The notes below the pieces were generated by a model that worked only from the letters and a program-made list of their open reading frames with translations, searched no databases and was not told the DNA's origin. From NCBI RefSeq assembly GCF_003573695.1, contig NC_039358.1:237278337-237342336 (forward strand): a stretch of DNA of 64,000 nucleotides. The letters are read 5' to 3'. The position numbers and the translations under genes are program-made. The stretch comes from Papaver somniferum. Its lineage: Eukaryota > Streptophyta > Magnoliopsida > Ranunculales > Papaveraceae. Below are positions 43,670 to 55,879 of the stretch, piece after piece. Numbering within the stretch: the stretch's first letter is position 1; the number at the start of each line of letters is the position of its first letter.

Positions 43670-46564
43670 TTAGTCCACATAGACTGGGTCCTCCAGGTTG
43701 GTTGTTTCAATGTCGGGTGGAAATGGCTCAAGGAATGGCTTTAATCTCTGCCCGTTGACTTTGAAAACGTTCTTGTTGGAAACATCCTCCAGCTCTACAG
43801 CTCCATGAGGAAAAACTGTGCGTACTAGGTACGGACTCTTCCATCTGGAACGCAGTTTTCCTGGAAAAAGATGTAATCGGGAGTCATACAGCAAGACTTT
43901 CTGACCAGGAGTGAAGGATTTGTGTAGAATACGCTTGTCATGAAATATCTTCATCTTTTGCTTGTACAGCTTGGCACTGTCATAAACCTCATTTCTCAAT
44001 TCTTCCAACTCGTTGAGTTGAAGTTTCCTTTGAATTCCAGCTTCGTCCAGAGAGAAGTTCAGTTGCTTGATTGCCCAATAAGCTCGATGTTCTAATTCCA
44101 CAGGTAGATGACATGGCTTTCCATACACCAGACGATAAGGGGACATGCCAATTGGTGTCTTATAAGCTGTTCTATAGGCCCACAAAGCATCATTCAATCT
44201 CAATGACCAATCTTTCCTGGACGGGTTGACCGTTTTCTCCAGAATGTGCTTAATCTCCCTATTAGACACTTCCACTTGTCCACTAGTCTGAGGGTGGTAC
44301 GGAGTAGCAACCTTGTGAGTTATGCCATACTTGCGTACTAAAGACTCAAAGTACTTGTTACGAAAATGTGAACCGCCGTCACTGATGATAGCTCTAGGGG
44401 TACCAAAACGTGCAAATATGTTTTCCTTTAGAAATGAAAGTACCACCTTGTGGTCATTTGTTCTGGTTGCGATGGCTTCTACCCACTTAGAAACGTAGTC
44501 AACGGCGACTAAGATGTACAACTTGCTGTCAGACATGGGAAATGGACCCATGAAGTCTATCCCCCAAACATCAAAAATCTCCACAATCAAAATGGGGTTC
44601 AATGGTATCATGTTTCTCCTTGAAATGCTTCCTAGCTTTTGACAGCGTTCACACGCAACACAATAATCATGGCAATCCTTGAACAATGATGGCCAATAGA
44701 ATCCACACTGCAAGATCTTTGCAGCAGTTTTCTTGGCACTGAAATGGCCTCCACATGCTTGGTCATGACAGAAAGATATCACATCTTTCTGTTCAGTGTT
44801 GGGGACACATCTCCTAATGATTTGGTCTGGACAGTACTTGAACAAATATGGGTCATCCCAAAGGAAATGTTTGACTTCAGCCAGGAATTTAGAGCGGTCT
44901 TGTCTCGACCAACGTGAGGGCATCCTACCTGTAGCGAGGTAGTTAACAATATCAGCAAACCAAGGAAGGTCTGAGATAGACATCAGCTGTTCATCTGGGA
45001 ATGATTCTCTAATCAGCCCACAATCATCAATAGACTCTAAAGTTAATCTAGACAAATGATCAGCAACCACATTCTCACAACCTTTCTTATCACGGATTTC
45101 GAGATCGAATTCCTGTAATAAGAGTATCCATCGAATAAGGCGAGCTTTAGCATCCTTCTTGGAAAGAAGATACTTCAAAGCCGCATGGTCTGTGTATATG
45201 ATGATCTTAGACCCTATCAGATAAGATCTAAACTTGTCTAATGCGAAAACGACGGCAAGCAATTCCTTCTCGGTAGTTGAATAATTGAGTTGGGCATCAT
45301 TAAGGGTTTTGCTAGCATAGTATATCACATATGGTAGTCTATCAACTCGCTGTCCTAAAACAGCACCAACAGCATAATCAGAGGCATCACACATAAGTTC
45401 GAACGGAAACTTCCAATCGGGTGGTCGGACTATAGGAGCGGTGGTGAGAAGGGTTTTTAATTCTTCCCATGCCTTCACACAGGCAGCATCGAAATTGAAG
45501 GCAACATCTTTGGAGAGAAGACTGCACAGAGGTCTGGAGATTTTGCTGAAATCTTTGATGAATCGCCGGTAAAAACCAGCATGACCTAGAAATGATCTGA
45601 TCTCCTTCACAGAGCAAGGTTGTGGTAGATGTTGAATGAGGTCAACTTTAGCTTTATCCACTTCAATTCCTTTTTCTGAGATGATGTGTCCTAGAACTAT
45701 TCCTGAATTCACCATAAAATGGCATTTTTCCCAATTTAGAACAAGGTTCTTTTCTTTACATCTGGATATCATGAGGGCAAGATGCTTCAAACATTCGTCG
45801 AACGAGGAACCAAAAACAGAGAAATCATCCATAAAGATCTCGAGAAAACTATCTATCATGTCAGAAAAAATGCTCATCATGCAACGCTGAAAAGTAGCAG
45901 GTGCATTACACAACCCGAAGGGCATACGTCTATAAGCAAACGTCCCAAATGGACACGTGAATGTAGTTTTTTCCTGATCTTCCGGAGCAATGTGAATTTG
46001 GTTATAACCGGAAAAGCCATCTAGAAAACAGTAGTGACTGTGTCCAGACACACGTTCTAGCATTTGGTCAATGAAAGGGAGCGGGAAGTGATCCTTCCTT
46101 GTTACTGTGTTCAACTTCCTGTAGTCGATGCATACTCGCCATCCTGTGGTTGTACGAGTAGGGACTAATTCATTCTTGTCGTTCTGAACTACAGTAATGC
46201 CTGACTTCTTAGGCACAACTTGAATGGGACTAACCCATTTGCTATCGGGAATTGGGTATATGATACCCGCATCAAGTAGTTTCAGGATCTCTCCTTTGAC
46301 TACATCTCTCATGTTAGGATTAAGTCTCCTTTGCATTTCCCTCGATGGTTTGGCATTCTCTTCAAGGTTAATGTGGTGCATGCAAATGGTGGGACTAATT
46401 CCTTTGAGATCTGAGATGGTCCATCCTAAGGCCTCTTTGTGTTCCTTAAGTACTTCTAAAAGCTTACTTTCCTGTTCCGTGTCTAAACATGATGAAATAA
46501 TGACAGGTAAAGTATCAGAAGAACCTAGGAATGCGTACTTCAACGTACTAGGCAATGTTTTCAA
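43670..46564 (-). CDS. Athila-like Ty3/gypsy pol (RT, RNase H, integrase)
   Basis: A 964-codon open frame. RT blocks are present: [56 protein letters not shown], and the catalytic FMDDFSVFG, the form typical of the Athila branch. RNase H shows [33 protein letters not shown] and [11 protein letters not shown]. The integrase zinc module is [18 protein letters not shown] ... [11 protein letters not shown]. The core has [19 protein letters not shown] and the Glu in [12 protein letters not shown], so the DDE triad is intact. The C-terminal region has [18 protein letters not shown] and no chromodomain. This frame is undamaged. It is separated from gag-protease by two frame changes (about 46620 and 46890). 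Confidence 0.92.
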   Translation of the reverse strand: MKTLPSTLKYAFLGSSDTLPVIISSCLDTEQESKLLEVLKEHKEALGWTISDLKGISPTICMHHINLEENAKPSREMQRRLNPNMRDVVKGEILKLLDAGIIYPIPDSKWVSPIQVVPKKSGITVVQNDKNELVPTRTTTGWRVCIDYRKLNTVTRKDHFPLPFIDQMLERVSGHSHYCFLDGFSGYNQIHIAPEDQEKTTFTCPFGTFAYRRMPFGLCNAPATFQRCMMSIFSDMIDSFLEIFMDDFSVFGSSFDECLKHLALMISRCKEKNLVLNWEKCHFMVNSGIVLGHIISEKGIEVDKAKVDLIQHLPQPCSVKEIRSFLGHAGFYRRFIKDFSKISRPLCSLLSKDVAFNFDAACVKAWEELKTLLTTAPIVRPPDWKFPFELMCDASDYAVGAVLGQRVDRLPYVIYYASKTLNDAQLNYSTTEKELLAVVFALDKFRSYLIGSKIIIYTDHAALKYLLSKKDAKARLIRWILLLQEFDLEIRDKKGCENVVADHLSRLTLESIDDCGLIRESFPDEQLMSISDLPWFADIVNYLATGRMPSRWSRQDRSKFLAEVKHFLWDDPYLFKYCPDQIIRRCVPNTEQKDVISFCHDQACGGHFSAKKTAAKILQCGFYWPSLFKDCHDYCVACERCQKLGSISRRNMIPLNPILIVEIFDVWGIDFMGPFPMSDSKLYILVAVDYVSKWVEAIATRTNDHKVVLSFLKENIFARFGTPRAIISDGGSHFRNKYFESLVRKYGITHKVATPYHPQTSGQVEVSNREIKHILEKTVNPSRKDWSLRLNDALWAYRTAYKTPIGMSPYRLVYGKPCHLPVELEHRAYWAIKQLNFSLDEAGIQRKLQLNELEELRNEVYDSAKLYKQKMKIFHDKRILHKSFTPGQKVLLYDSRLHLFPGKLRSRWKSPYLVRTVFPHGAVELEDVSNKNVFKVNGQRLKPFLEPFPPDIETTNLEDPVYVD

Positions 46565-46893
46565 TTCAAGCTTGGGTGGCTCAACAATGGATGGAATAAG
46601 CTTGGAATCAGAGAGTAGGGTGGTTCCACTTCATATTTCCTTTCAGTGACGTCCATTTGAGGTACAGATTCGAGCAGAGATAGGACGTCACTACAGTATG
46701 CATCATCTGGGTTAAAGTTCTCCATACATGCTTGAAAGGGGTCGACGGATAGAATGTTAGTCAACGAATCTTGCATTAATCCTTCAATCATATTAACTTC
46801 ATGCACATCATCATCATCAAGATTCACAGGTTGTTGACTAATATCGAACACATTCAATTCTACCGTCATGTTACCAAAAGACAGTTTCAACAC
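46561..46893 (-). pseudogene. Protease-RT linker of element B, out of frame
   Basis: A 110-codon acidic stretch (VELNVFDISQQPVNLDDDDV ... ENFNPDDAYCSDVLSLLE) that should join gag-protease to pol. A one-base difference near 46890 puts it out of frame with the upstream part (which ends ...NVVMEC), and a second near 46620 with pol. These shifts probably reflect decay, although programmed frameshifting cannot be excluded from sequence alone. Confidence 0.7.
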
Positions 46894-49082
46894 TCCATTA
46901 CGACATTGATGATCGCGTTGGACGTAGCCAAGAAAGGACGTCCTAAGATGACAGGAATGTGACAGTCTGGGTTTTGTACAGGTTGAGTGTCTAAGACAAT
47001 GAAGTCTACGGGAAAATAGAATTTGTCAACCTTGATCAAAACATCTTCGACCACTCCACGAGGAATCTTGACAGATCGGTCTGCCAGCTGTAGAGTGATA
47101 GATGTTGGTTTCAACTCCCCAAGACCTAACTGCTCATAAACAGAATATGGCAGTAGGTTAACACTTGCACCTAGGTATAATAACGCTTTATTGACCGTGT
47201 GTTCTCCTATAGTGCAAGAAATTTTTGGACATCCTGGATCCCTAAACTTGGGTGGAGTTTTGTTCAGAATGATGGAACTCACCTGCTCAGCTAAAAAAGC
47301 ACGTTTTTGCACATTGAGCTTGCGCTTTTGAGTACACAAGTCTTTGAGGAATTTGGCATAAGCAGGGATTTGCTTGATTGCTTCAAGAAAAGGAATGTTG
47401 ATGTTGACTCTCTTGAACAGATCTAACATCTCATTGTAATGGGTACTTTTCTGTTGATAGATCAATCTTTGAGGAAATGGGGCAACAGGAAGATGAGTTG
47501 GCAAAGGGACATTCACAGCAGTAGAATTGTCAGATTTTCCAACTTGCTCAGATTCTTTGGTTTTCTGGGGTTGTGGAGACAGTGTGGAATTTGTATCAGA
47601 CTCATTAGGTTCGCCCACGTTGTTCTCGATGACTTTACCACTTCGGAGGGTGGTAATGGCATGGATTTGATCAGGTGAGGTTTCAGTGCAGGATGTTGTG
47701 CCTGTTTGAAATATCCTATTTGGATTTTGTTGGGGTTGGCTCGGAAGTTTACCCTTTTCTCTCTCACATATTTGATCCATCTTTTGATCTAGATTTTTCT
47801 GACTTTGCATCAAACTCTGGAACATTTCCTCTAGGGTGGACAATCTCTTGTCGGTATTGTGTTGAGGATATGATTGTTGTTGAGAGTTTGATTGTTGTTG
47901 AGGGTTTCTCGGGTGTTGATAACCTTGATTGTTCTGATATCCCTGATTGTTTTGATAGCTCTGATTGGGTTGAGATGGTCCTCCTTGAGTGGGTCCTTTT
48001 GACCATGAAAAGTTAGGGTGGTTTCTCCATCCTGGATTGTAGGTCTGTGAATAAGGGTTATGCTCTGGTTTCTGAAACATGGCATGTGCCTGTTCAAGCC
48101 TAGACTCCTGGACTGCAAGCAAATCTGGACAATTTTGGAATTGATGGTTGGGGTCGTCACAAGCAGCACAAACAGATGAAGCGACATGTTCTCGGAGAGT
48201 AGTGGTGGAAGGTTTTGAATTTTTATGTAGTTCTAACTCTTCTAATCTCCTAACTATTGATGCCATGTTTGCTCTACCCTCGAAATCCGCTTCAATCCTA
48301 AAAGCCTTTGCTTCGGATGTAGTCTTTCTGGTTTCACGGATGGATTCCCACTGTTGCGTCTTTTCAGCTACTTCAATCAAGAAGTCCCAAGACGCGTCAG
48401 CAGTTTTATCTACGAATAGACCATTACACATCGACTCAACCGTTGTTCGGGTGGACACATCTAGACCTTCATACAAAATTTGCACAAGTCTCCATTTTTC
48501 AAAACCATGATGGGGACATTGGAGCAATAATTCATTGAATCTCTCCAAGTATCTAGCTAAGGTTTCACCCTCTAATTGCACAAAGCTATTCAGACTTTGA
48601 CGAATTGTCGTAGTCTTGTGGTTCGGGAAAAACTTTTTGAAAAACTCCTTTATGAGGTCATCCCATGTCATGATGGATTGAGGCTGTAAAGCATAGAGCC
48701 AGGCCTTTGCCTTATCTTTCAGGGAGAAAGGAAAAAGCCTTAACTTCAGGGTTTCGTCGGACATTTGAGTGAAACGCAGAGTTCCACAAATTTCCTCGAA
48801 TTCTCTCACGTGGTGGTACGGGTTTTCATTCTCAACACCTCTAAAAATAGGAAGCATCTGTATTGTGCTTGATTTCAGCTCATAATGGCCATTAGCCTCG
48901 GGCAGCACAATACAAGAAGGTTGACTGGCTCTAGTTGGGTACATATAATCCTTGAGGGTACGGGGTTCTCCCATTGTTTCTGGTTGATCTGGACTGTCTC
49001 CCTCAGAACTTAGAATTTCGATAGGTTCGTCTGGGTTAATTCTAACAAGTCTATTTATCTGGTCTCTGTAGGTCACAATCAT
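46887..49082 (-). CDS. Athila-like gag and protease polyprotein
   Basis: 731 codons. The capsid-type retrotransposon Gag region has PYHHVREFEEICGTLRF, FPFSLKDKAKAWLYALQP, WDDLIKEFFKKFFPN and RYLERFNELLLQCPHHG. The zinc knuckle is CAACDDPNHQFQNC, followed by a Gln/Asn-rich stretch with QNNQGYQ repeats and a short coiled coil. The protease region ends in ALLYLGASVNLLPYSVYEQL and HIPVILGRPFLATSNAIINV. The family has Asp at the start of DLGAS; here it is Tyr (YLGAS), so the catalytic residue appears lost. ADRSVKIPRGVVEDVLIKVD is the usual post-active-site segment. The start ATG (49082) is followed by an uninterrupted frame. Confidence 0.9.
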   Translation of the reverse strand: MIVTYRDQINRLVRINPDEPIEILSSEGDSPDQPETMGEPRTLKDYMYPTRASQPSCIVLPEANGHYELKSSTIQMLPIFRGVENENPYHHVREFEEICGTLRFTQMSDETLKLRLFPFSLKDKAKAWLYALQPQSIMTWDDLIKEFFKKFFPNHKTTTIRQSLNSFVQLEGETLARYLERFNELLLQCPHHGFEKWRLVQILYEGLDVSTRTTVESMCNGLFVDKTADASWDFLIEVAEKTQQWESIRETRKTTSEAKAFRIEADFEGRANMASIVRRLEELELHKNSKPSTTTLREHVASSVCAACDDPNHQFQNCPDLLAVQESRLEQAHAMFQKPEHNPYSQTYNPGWRNHPNFSWSKGPTQGGPSQPNQSYQNNQGYQNNQGYQHPRNPQQQSNSQQQSYPQHNTDKRLSTLEEMFQSLMQSQKNLDQKMDQICEREKGKLPSQPQQNPNRIFQTGTTSCTETSPDQIHAITTLRSGKVIENNVGEPNESDTNSTLSPQPQKTKESEQVGKSDNSTAVNVPLPTHLPVAPFPQRLIYQQKSTHYNEMLDLFKRVNINIPFLEAIKQIPAYAKFLKDLCTQKRKLNVQKRAFLAEQVSSIILNKTPPKFRDPGCPKISCTIGEHTVNKALLYLGASVNLLPYSVYEQLGLGELKPTSITLQLADRSVKIPRGVVEDVLIKVDKFYFPVDFIVLDTQPVQNPDCHIPVILGRPFLATSNAIINVVMEC

Positions 49083-49916
49083 GTCCTAGTAGGTACCTTA
49101 ACTAACATGTTGGTCAGACAGAGCAATCGGAAACAATTTGGCCCACAAGGGTTATGAAGATTTGGTTTTGAATGGGTGTTGGACTAACAAGGGATTTTGG
49201 TTTTTGGTTTAAAATTGGGCTTTGGAAAAAAAAAATTTTGAACTAAACCTAGCATAAATTAGCACAACTCATAAAAGAAAATAAAAACAATAATAATAAT
49301 TAAGACAAGCCCATAAAAGAAAAAGAAAAATAAAAGAAAAAAAAACAACAAAAACAAAAAAAATTAATTACAGTCCCAAATAAAAAAAAAGAAAAAGAAA
49401 ATAAATAAAAATTATTACAATCCAAGAAATAATTAAATTAATTATTACAAGCCCGAATTTGAATTTAAATGAGGCCCAAGTGGGTTAACTCATGGGTTAG
49501 GCTTACTTGTTTTTTGGAGGGAAGCCCAAAAATAGGCTTTTAGTCCCCTTTTAGTTGCACAGCCCAGTTGGGCTTTAGGATCGTCCTAAGCTCACGCTCA
49601 AGCCCAGCAACAATTGAAGTGACTCAGCAACACAGGCCCAGCAGAATCTGCAGCGAAGCCCAGCAGCAAAGGCAAGCCCAGGAGCAGAAGTTGCAAGCCC
49701 AGCGAAATTGAGGTTACTAAGCCCAGCTCAGTTGGTGCAAGCCCAGCAACCAAGGTTGGAACAGAGCCCAGCAGCAACAGAAATAGGCGAGCCCAGTTGA
49801 CAGCTTCAGTTGGCAGCCCAGTTGGCTTGGCAGCAGCAACAGCAGCAACAGCAACAGCAGCAGTAGCAGCAGCAACAGCAGCAGCAGCAGCTCAGGTAAC
49901 AGCAGATGGCAGCACC
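49083..49916 (-). other. Leader region of retrotransposon B
   Basis: Contains an A-rich tract (49220-49440), repeated 'agcccagc(a/c)a' motifs (49560-49800) and a CAG/CAA microsatellite (about 49831-49890). Frames through the CAG tract are low complexity. Confidence 0.7.
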
Positions 49917-49936
49917 ACTCCCCGGCAGCGGCGCCA
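49917..49936 (-). other. Primer-binding site of element B
   Basis: The minus strand reads TGGCGCCGCTGCCGGGGAGT six bases inside the LTR, the same type as in element A. Confidence 0.85.
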
Positions 49937-49942
49937 AAAACT

Positions 49943-52079
49943 TGGTGTGACAGGCAAAGACACACAGAAACTTGCAAGTATACAAGGCCAAGTTTATAGA
50001 ATAGAAGGAAAGCAGGGGAAAGTCCACAGGGAGTGGGAGCACTATAAGAGAAACCTAAGCTAACAATGGAGATAGTGAGCAAGACAAAGCAATATTGCAT
50101 ACAAAGTGGCAGAAGTAAAGAACCAAAGCAGCAAGGAAAACAGCTAAGAACCAAGGCTTGGAAGCCAAGGGCAGAGGGAGATTTTGTGCACTGTTTTCAG
50201 TGCACAGAGACTACAAATTGCAAGACAATAGCTAAGAAATATAAACTGAATTTGAAGCAAAGCAAGACTGAAAATTTAAGTGACTGAGAAGGAAATTGTG
50301 GCTAAGCCAAGGCTTAGATTCCACCTTGTGTCCTAATCAAATAGCATATTCCTAGGTTGAGTTGAGTCCTATGCATACAATAGAAAGGAAAGAAAAACAG
50401 CTTGCTAACAGAAATACCCCTAGTATTGACTGTCTTTTGACAGCACAATCAATCACAAGCAATCATAGCACTGCTTTCTTCCCAATGCATAAGAAAAACA
50501 AGCATATGGCATCCTATCCTAGCAATTTTACCATTTGACAGTGCACCAAGGCTTCATCAAAGCCTTAGCTTGTTGCTAATTAGCTCATACTACACATGTT
50601 AACAGCATCAACATTCATCACATATGCTAATTGAAACAACATTCTCAATATTCAAGATAAAAATCAAAACATCATATAACATCCACTATCCACTGTCATG
50701 CAATAACTGAAATTGAAATTGTGACATAAAACAGAACAAGGTGTTTTTCTGGCTAGTCCAGAGATCACCCCCCTCTAATTCACAACCCTTACACCTATTT
50801 ATACCAATAAACAAAATCCCCAAAAATCAGGACCACATCAGTCCAATTAGGGTTTGGTGAAAATACAAAATAAATCAAAGAAAATCCTACCTAACTATGA
50901 TAACAACCCTAATAGACTAACCCATGCTTCAATTAGACATACAATTGATTTCCCCAAAAAGTTCCCAAATCAGAAAAATTAGGGTTCTTATAAAAATTAT
51001 TAAAATTTACCTAATCACTGATAATTGCTTCTGACTTCGACCCACGCCTCTAATTGTTCTCCTGATGTTATCTCTTGCTTCAATTTCTGCTTTAACATCA
51101 CTTATATCCCCAATTTCTCACCTAGGGTTTCAGTGAGAAGAAAGATGAGAAATTGGAGAAATTAGTGGTTGATAAAGAGATAGGACGTGATGGTAATGAT
51201 GGGTTTAGGTTTAGGGTTGGTTTGGTGGCGTATGGAGTGGTGGTGGCGATGTCAGAGCAGGTGGGGAAGGTGGTGGTGGTTCTGCAAAGGGTATGGAGGA
51301 GGAGATGTCGATGGAAGAAGGGGAAGGGGATGTTTGGCATGGGTATAGGTATCGGGTGCTCGGGTGTTGGGCGGTTGTAGCAAATTGGATGAACAGCGAG
51401 GATGAGCCGTGGGATGTGGAGATGATGGATCAATCTAACGGCTAAAAGTGAAGAGGATGGCAGAGACCGTTGGATGCAGATATACAACGAAACTAACGGT
51501 GACGGATGGAGTTAGGTGTTGTAGTGTTAAGCGGAAGTATCGAGGTTTGATGCGCAGACAAAGAAGCGACCGTAGGATCTAAATGTGATCTAATCTGAAG
51601 GCTTGGAATTTAGGCACTATGGTGTTTTGCAGGAGCTTCAGATTTTGATGCGCGATGAAGGAGCGACCATCGGATGATGAGATGGATCCAATCCGACGGC
51701 TGAAGATGGAGGCGGTTTTGGTTATAGAAAATGGGTTTGGGTAAGGGTTTTGGGCCTTGGGTATGCCAAGCCCATATCTTCTTTAAGAACAATTCTTCCT
51801 TCTTGAGCCCATTCCTAGCTTTTTGGACGTGCGCTCCATTCTTTGCGGCTTCCTTGCGTAATTCCTCCCGGCTTTTCACTACTTTTCTGCTCTATTCCGC
51901 TCCGCAATTCATCCAAACTTTATTTATTACCTAAAAATATAAAATTAAGTAAGAAAAATATTTATTCTTGAAAACAATGAAAATACAGAATATGGGATAA
52001 AATGTAGAATTAATGCACAAAAGATGAGTTAAAATGCCAACAAAAAGGGATAAATATATACATTATTTGGCACTCATCA
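49943..52079 (-). repeat. Right (5') LTR of retrotransposon B
   Basis: 2137 bp, nearly identical to 39950-42086. The target-site duplication ACCAC occurs at 39945-39949 and 52080-52084, a perfect 5-bp match, fixing both ends of the 12,130-bp element. The insertion falls inside the OTU-domain codons of the transposase gene. Confidence 0.95.
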
Positions 52080-54819
52080 ACCACCAAAAGGAATTTGCAT
52101 CCAAAACTTATAACCGGCCTTTTTCGACCCCGTCCTCCATTTCACGTTACAAACCAAGTCCCTAAACTTCATTTCCCTCTCTTTTGGATCTCTTTCCATG
52201 AGCATTGTCAAATACAGTTGTTTGTCCCGAACAAGCTTTTCTACCATTTTTTTCCTTGCATATTGGATTTGGGTGAGCTTAAGTTCGTCGGCCTCGTTGA
52301 AATGACCTAATTGTTCCGTTGCAACATGGTAACCACAATTTCCATCGTCGTCGACGTCGTCGGTGGATATAAGGTGATCCAAGATGACGTGGGGAAGTTG
52401 ATCGGTGTACTCTTTATACAAAGTATAAGTAACACGATGTGTTCTTCCTTGAGAATCTCTAGGGGTGCGCGGATTTCCCTTAATTCCTCTTATGGTCACC
52501 ATTCCGCTAGTTTGGCTTTTCTGGGTACCGACCACATGCTCTGCAACATCCATGTCTTCTATTTGTTTCACTTCTGTTTCACTTTGGGTCAAATCATCCT
52601 TTTTTGGTCGACCCTTTGCCTTGGGGAGGAAAGAATTCTCATACTTTGTATATTCCGCTTGGACATAATCATGCCGTGACGGGTCACTTTTGCAACTCTT
52701 GGCCGCCTTCACGGTTTCTCTAAATGATTTTCTTGTTGTTGGTCTGCCCGGTGGTTTTTGTTTGATTGGCTCTTCTTCTACTCCCAAGCTCTTACGGGAA
52801 GCCGACCACAAATTAGAAACCAATATTTGTCTTCCTGCACAATGTGTTTTTTGATATTTCTCACTGATATACTTGCCAATCTCAAGGTCTCCAAATTGTT
52901 CATCAGCGGCTCCTGTGGGATTAGGGGTGAATGAAAGTTGCTTCCAAAAAGGATCGATATCTTCAATAGGAATAAGCGACTTGTAACCACCAAGCTTATG
53001 TCCACACGGGAGGCCAAGCCACGTCTCAGTTGTACAATTACAGTTCATCACTTTTCCACTTGAAGCTTTCGCTCGAAATCTGTGAAGTTCAACCATCATA
53101 TGCTTTATTGCCCACCATGACACTTGGTGCGAAACCCCGCGTAGCAATTCTTTGTCTTCCAGGTATTGCTTCAAAAAACGGTCCTTACTATACTCCATCT
53201 GAGTCACTATATTGCTAAGATCATCCTGGGCGTGCTCATGAATAGCTTCCTGTACAGTAACTACCCCACCAGTGTTTTCTCGAAGAATTTTCTTCAAACG
53301 TCCATGGGAATTCTCTGCGATACTGGTGGACTCATTTTGGTAGTGTTTGTACTTATTGGTACATGCATAAACAAACTTCTCCTTCCAAGGATTCAACCAG
53401 GTATCTTGGAAATAGTCGACCACCTTCTTATAATCCGTACTCCAAACATCGATGAACTTTTGCAAATTTGCATAGTACTTTACTTCGGTCTTCGAATGGG
53501 CCAAAAGGTCCCAATCTTTGCAGAAATCCTCCCATACATCCCCCTCTTCATCAAATTTTTCCTTGGCTTTCTTTTTCTCTTCCACTATCTCTTTTTTTGA
53601 AAGTTTACTAAGACTCTCGTCTTCCTCCTTGGAACGTTGATTACCCTTTGCAGATTTGATCTTTTGGATTTGATTCTTTCAATTATTAAAAAGATTCTTT
53701 TGGATGTGCCACGTACAAAGAAAATGTTGAGCAAGGGGAAAAACTTGACGAATGACACTCATGACTGCAAAATCCCTATCCGTAAATATAACCTGCGGTG
53801 TCTCTTCGCCACGGTAAATCAACCTAACTTGTTCCAAAGCCCAAACACAATCTTCTATTTCTTCCTTTTCCATAAAGCACCATGCCACGGTGAATGATTG
53901 CTTATCCGAAGTATGACTAGCCACGTTCAACAACGGCATGTTATACTTGTTGGTTTTATAGGTGCAATCTATGAACATGACCTGGTAAAAGCACTGTGCC
54001 AAATCCATCATCCTAGGATGGGCAAGAAAAATATGAGTCACTTTGTTGCCCGGAACGACCCTTGTTTGCATGGCATAGTTATGTTTTTCTGCCAACCACT
54101 CTGATTGTTGCATAATTAATCTACCATCCCATTTAGTTCTCTTGATCTGTGCTTTGGCAGCGTAGATTGTGGAAAGAATAAACAAGTTTGACTTATCTTC
54201 CGCATTTATTGCATTTAGAATCTTAAGGGGCCTACATCGCTTCATCTGCCGAACCTTTTCCATTTGATGTGGTTTCAATCCGGCATATGCTGGGTTCCCT
54301 AAAAGAGTACTAGGTGGAGGATGGTTGTGACGACCATCTGGAATACTATACATCCACCATAGTAGAGTTTCGGGATACCTTTTGAAAACAATCCTAAAGG
54401 GGCATTTTATCTTCTTCGACGAAGTTTTGTAGACCCTCGTTGTATTTTTCACATACTTATAGTTCTTCCCTTTGTGACTTTCTTCCTTATCCCCCGCTCT
54501 CTCGCATACCATATCCATTTGCTTACAATCAACGTGTTTGCTTTGAACAATTACGTACATATTCTATTTTGCCTTGAAAATAATCCATTCCTTGACCTCA
54601 GCCTTTGTTTTCCACGTCTACATTAAACAAATAACATGTTAATTATAAAACACTAGTTAAACAATTTTCGTATGGATATACATTGACTCAAACAATAAAA
54701 ACGTACCAAATCGGTCATATATGCTTGGGAGGTATCCGGGCCGATAGTGTCGAGGGGTTCAGGTTGAGAGCTTACCCGTACAACCAACTACAGAAAAAGA
54801 ACAACAAAATCAGTATAGG

Positions 54820-55110
54820 GTCGTCACTCTGTAAGATGTTAATATGACGACCCAGACAGTCGTCAGCATAATTTACAGGTGAACGACTCTTTAAGTCGTC
54901 ACCCAGATTTTCTGTAGACAAACGACCCTTTTCTCGACATATGACGACTCTTTTTATAAAGTGACGACTCTACATTGATAGATATAACCAACTCTGCCCA
55001 GTTTTCACCTTGAATCTTCACCTTGTATACATATAAAATAACGAGTCTAAGAGTCGTTCTCTGGTACATATAAAGAGTCGTTTGGTTTTAATCTTTACGG
55101 ATTAACGATT
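54820..55110. repeat. GTCGT inverted-motif array, block 5
   Basis: Motifs at 54826 ('agggtcgtcac'), 54853, 54865, 54890, 54908, 54930, 54948, 54963, 55049 and 55077 in both orientations. It lies inside the large intron of the transposase gene, upstream of the Myb/SANT-like gene. Confidence 0.85.
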
Positions 55111-55184
55111 CATGTTAGTGGTTGCATTTTTTTTTTGAATTTAACTCAACGAAATGTGGTTGAGGCAGTTTGGTCGCTCCATTC

Positions 55185-55192
55185 TATATATA
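55185..55192 (+). promoter_or_regulatory. TATA box of the Myb/SANT-like gene (large element)
   Basis: TATATATA in 'ttctatatatagaggccc' lies about 110 bases before the ATG at 55296, as in the small element. Confidence 0.65.
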
Positions 55193-55295
55193 GAGGCCCA
55201 TATCTCACCTATTCCATATCAAAAACCTAATTATCAACCTCCTCTTCTCCTTCTCATTTAATTACCATTTAAGAGCAAAAAAAAAGAGAAACATC

Positions 55296-55854
55296 ATGAC
55301 TCCATTCACTAATGAAGAGAATTGTGCCATTACAAGAGCTTGGAAAACAGTCACCAACCACTTTGAAAGTCTAGACAAAGACATTGATGAAACATCTGAT
55401 GCTTAGTGGAACCGCGTATTCATCGTTTTTGTGGCTTTGGACGGAAATTGCAACTCAAGGTCTTTGAAACAAGTCAAGGAACGCTTCCAGAAGATACAAT
55501 TCGAGTGTGATGTTTTGAAAAGAGAACTTAAGGTTGTTAGGGAAGCCTTTCCGGATATGCTGAGTGTTGTAAGAGTAAGTATTTGAACAAGAGGTAAAAC
55601 TTATAAAAATCTTTGATCGATACTAAGTATATTTGCATTTTCAGTTGGGGAAGGCGTATCGCCATTATGAGGAGCTTCATGGGGAAAGTTTAAGCTCCAC
55701 GATTGCTACTTTATCTTGGAAGACACTATGTATAACTACGCCATATATGATTAAGTGTATAAGTGCACTGTTATCATCTATTTTATTTCATTTCCTTCAA
55801 TACAATGCTATGCAAGATGAATTCCTTTTACGAATCAATGAAATGATTCTATGA
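55296..55854 (+). pseudogene. Myb/SANT-like small gene of the large element
   Basis: Exon 1 (55296-55574) starts MTPFTNEENCAITRAWKTVT and contains WNRVFIVFVALDGN, NSRSLKQVKERFQKIQFECD and a GTAAGT donor. Exon 2 (55645-55854) begins LGKAYRHYEELHGESLSS. The order of motifs (N-terminal W, then W..V(F), RS..QVK.RF) is that of the transposon-borne Myb/SANT-like family and parallels the gene at 23666 in the smaller element. A TAG at 55404-55406, just before WNRVF, truncates it; elsewhere the frame is open. It lies on the opposite strand inside the first intron of the transposase gene. Confidence 0.6.
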
Positions 55855-55879
55855 AATCAAAAAATATGATATTCCAGCC

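Noticed and set aside
45636..46649. Plus-strand frames opposite the Athila-like pol
   Set aside because: They are antisense shadows of a long open frame with complete RT and integrase motifs.
49717..50154. 145-codon frame with poly-Leu
   Set aside because: It crosses an LTR boundary and a CAG microsatellite; it is not a gene.
52095..53218. Plus-strand frames of 60-120 codons
   Set aside because: They are antisense to the transposase-OTU gene.
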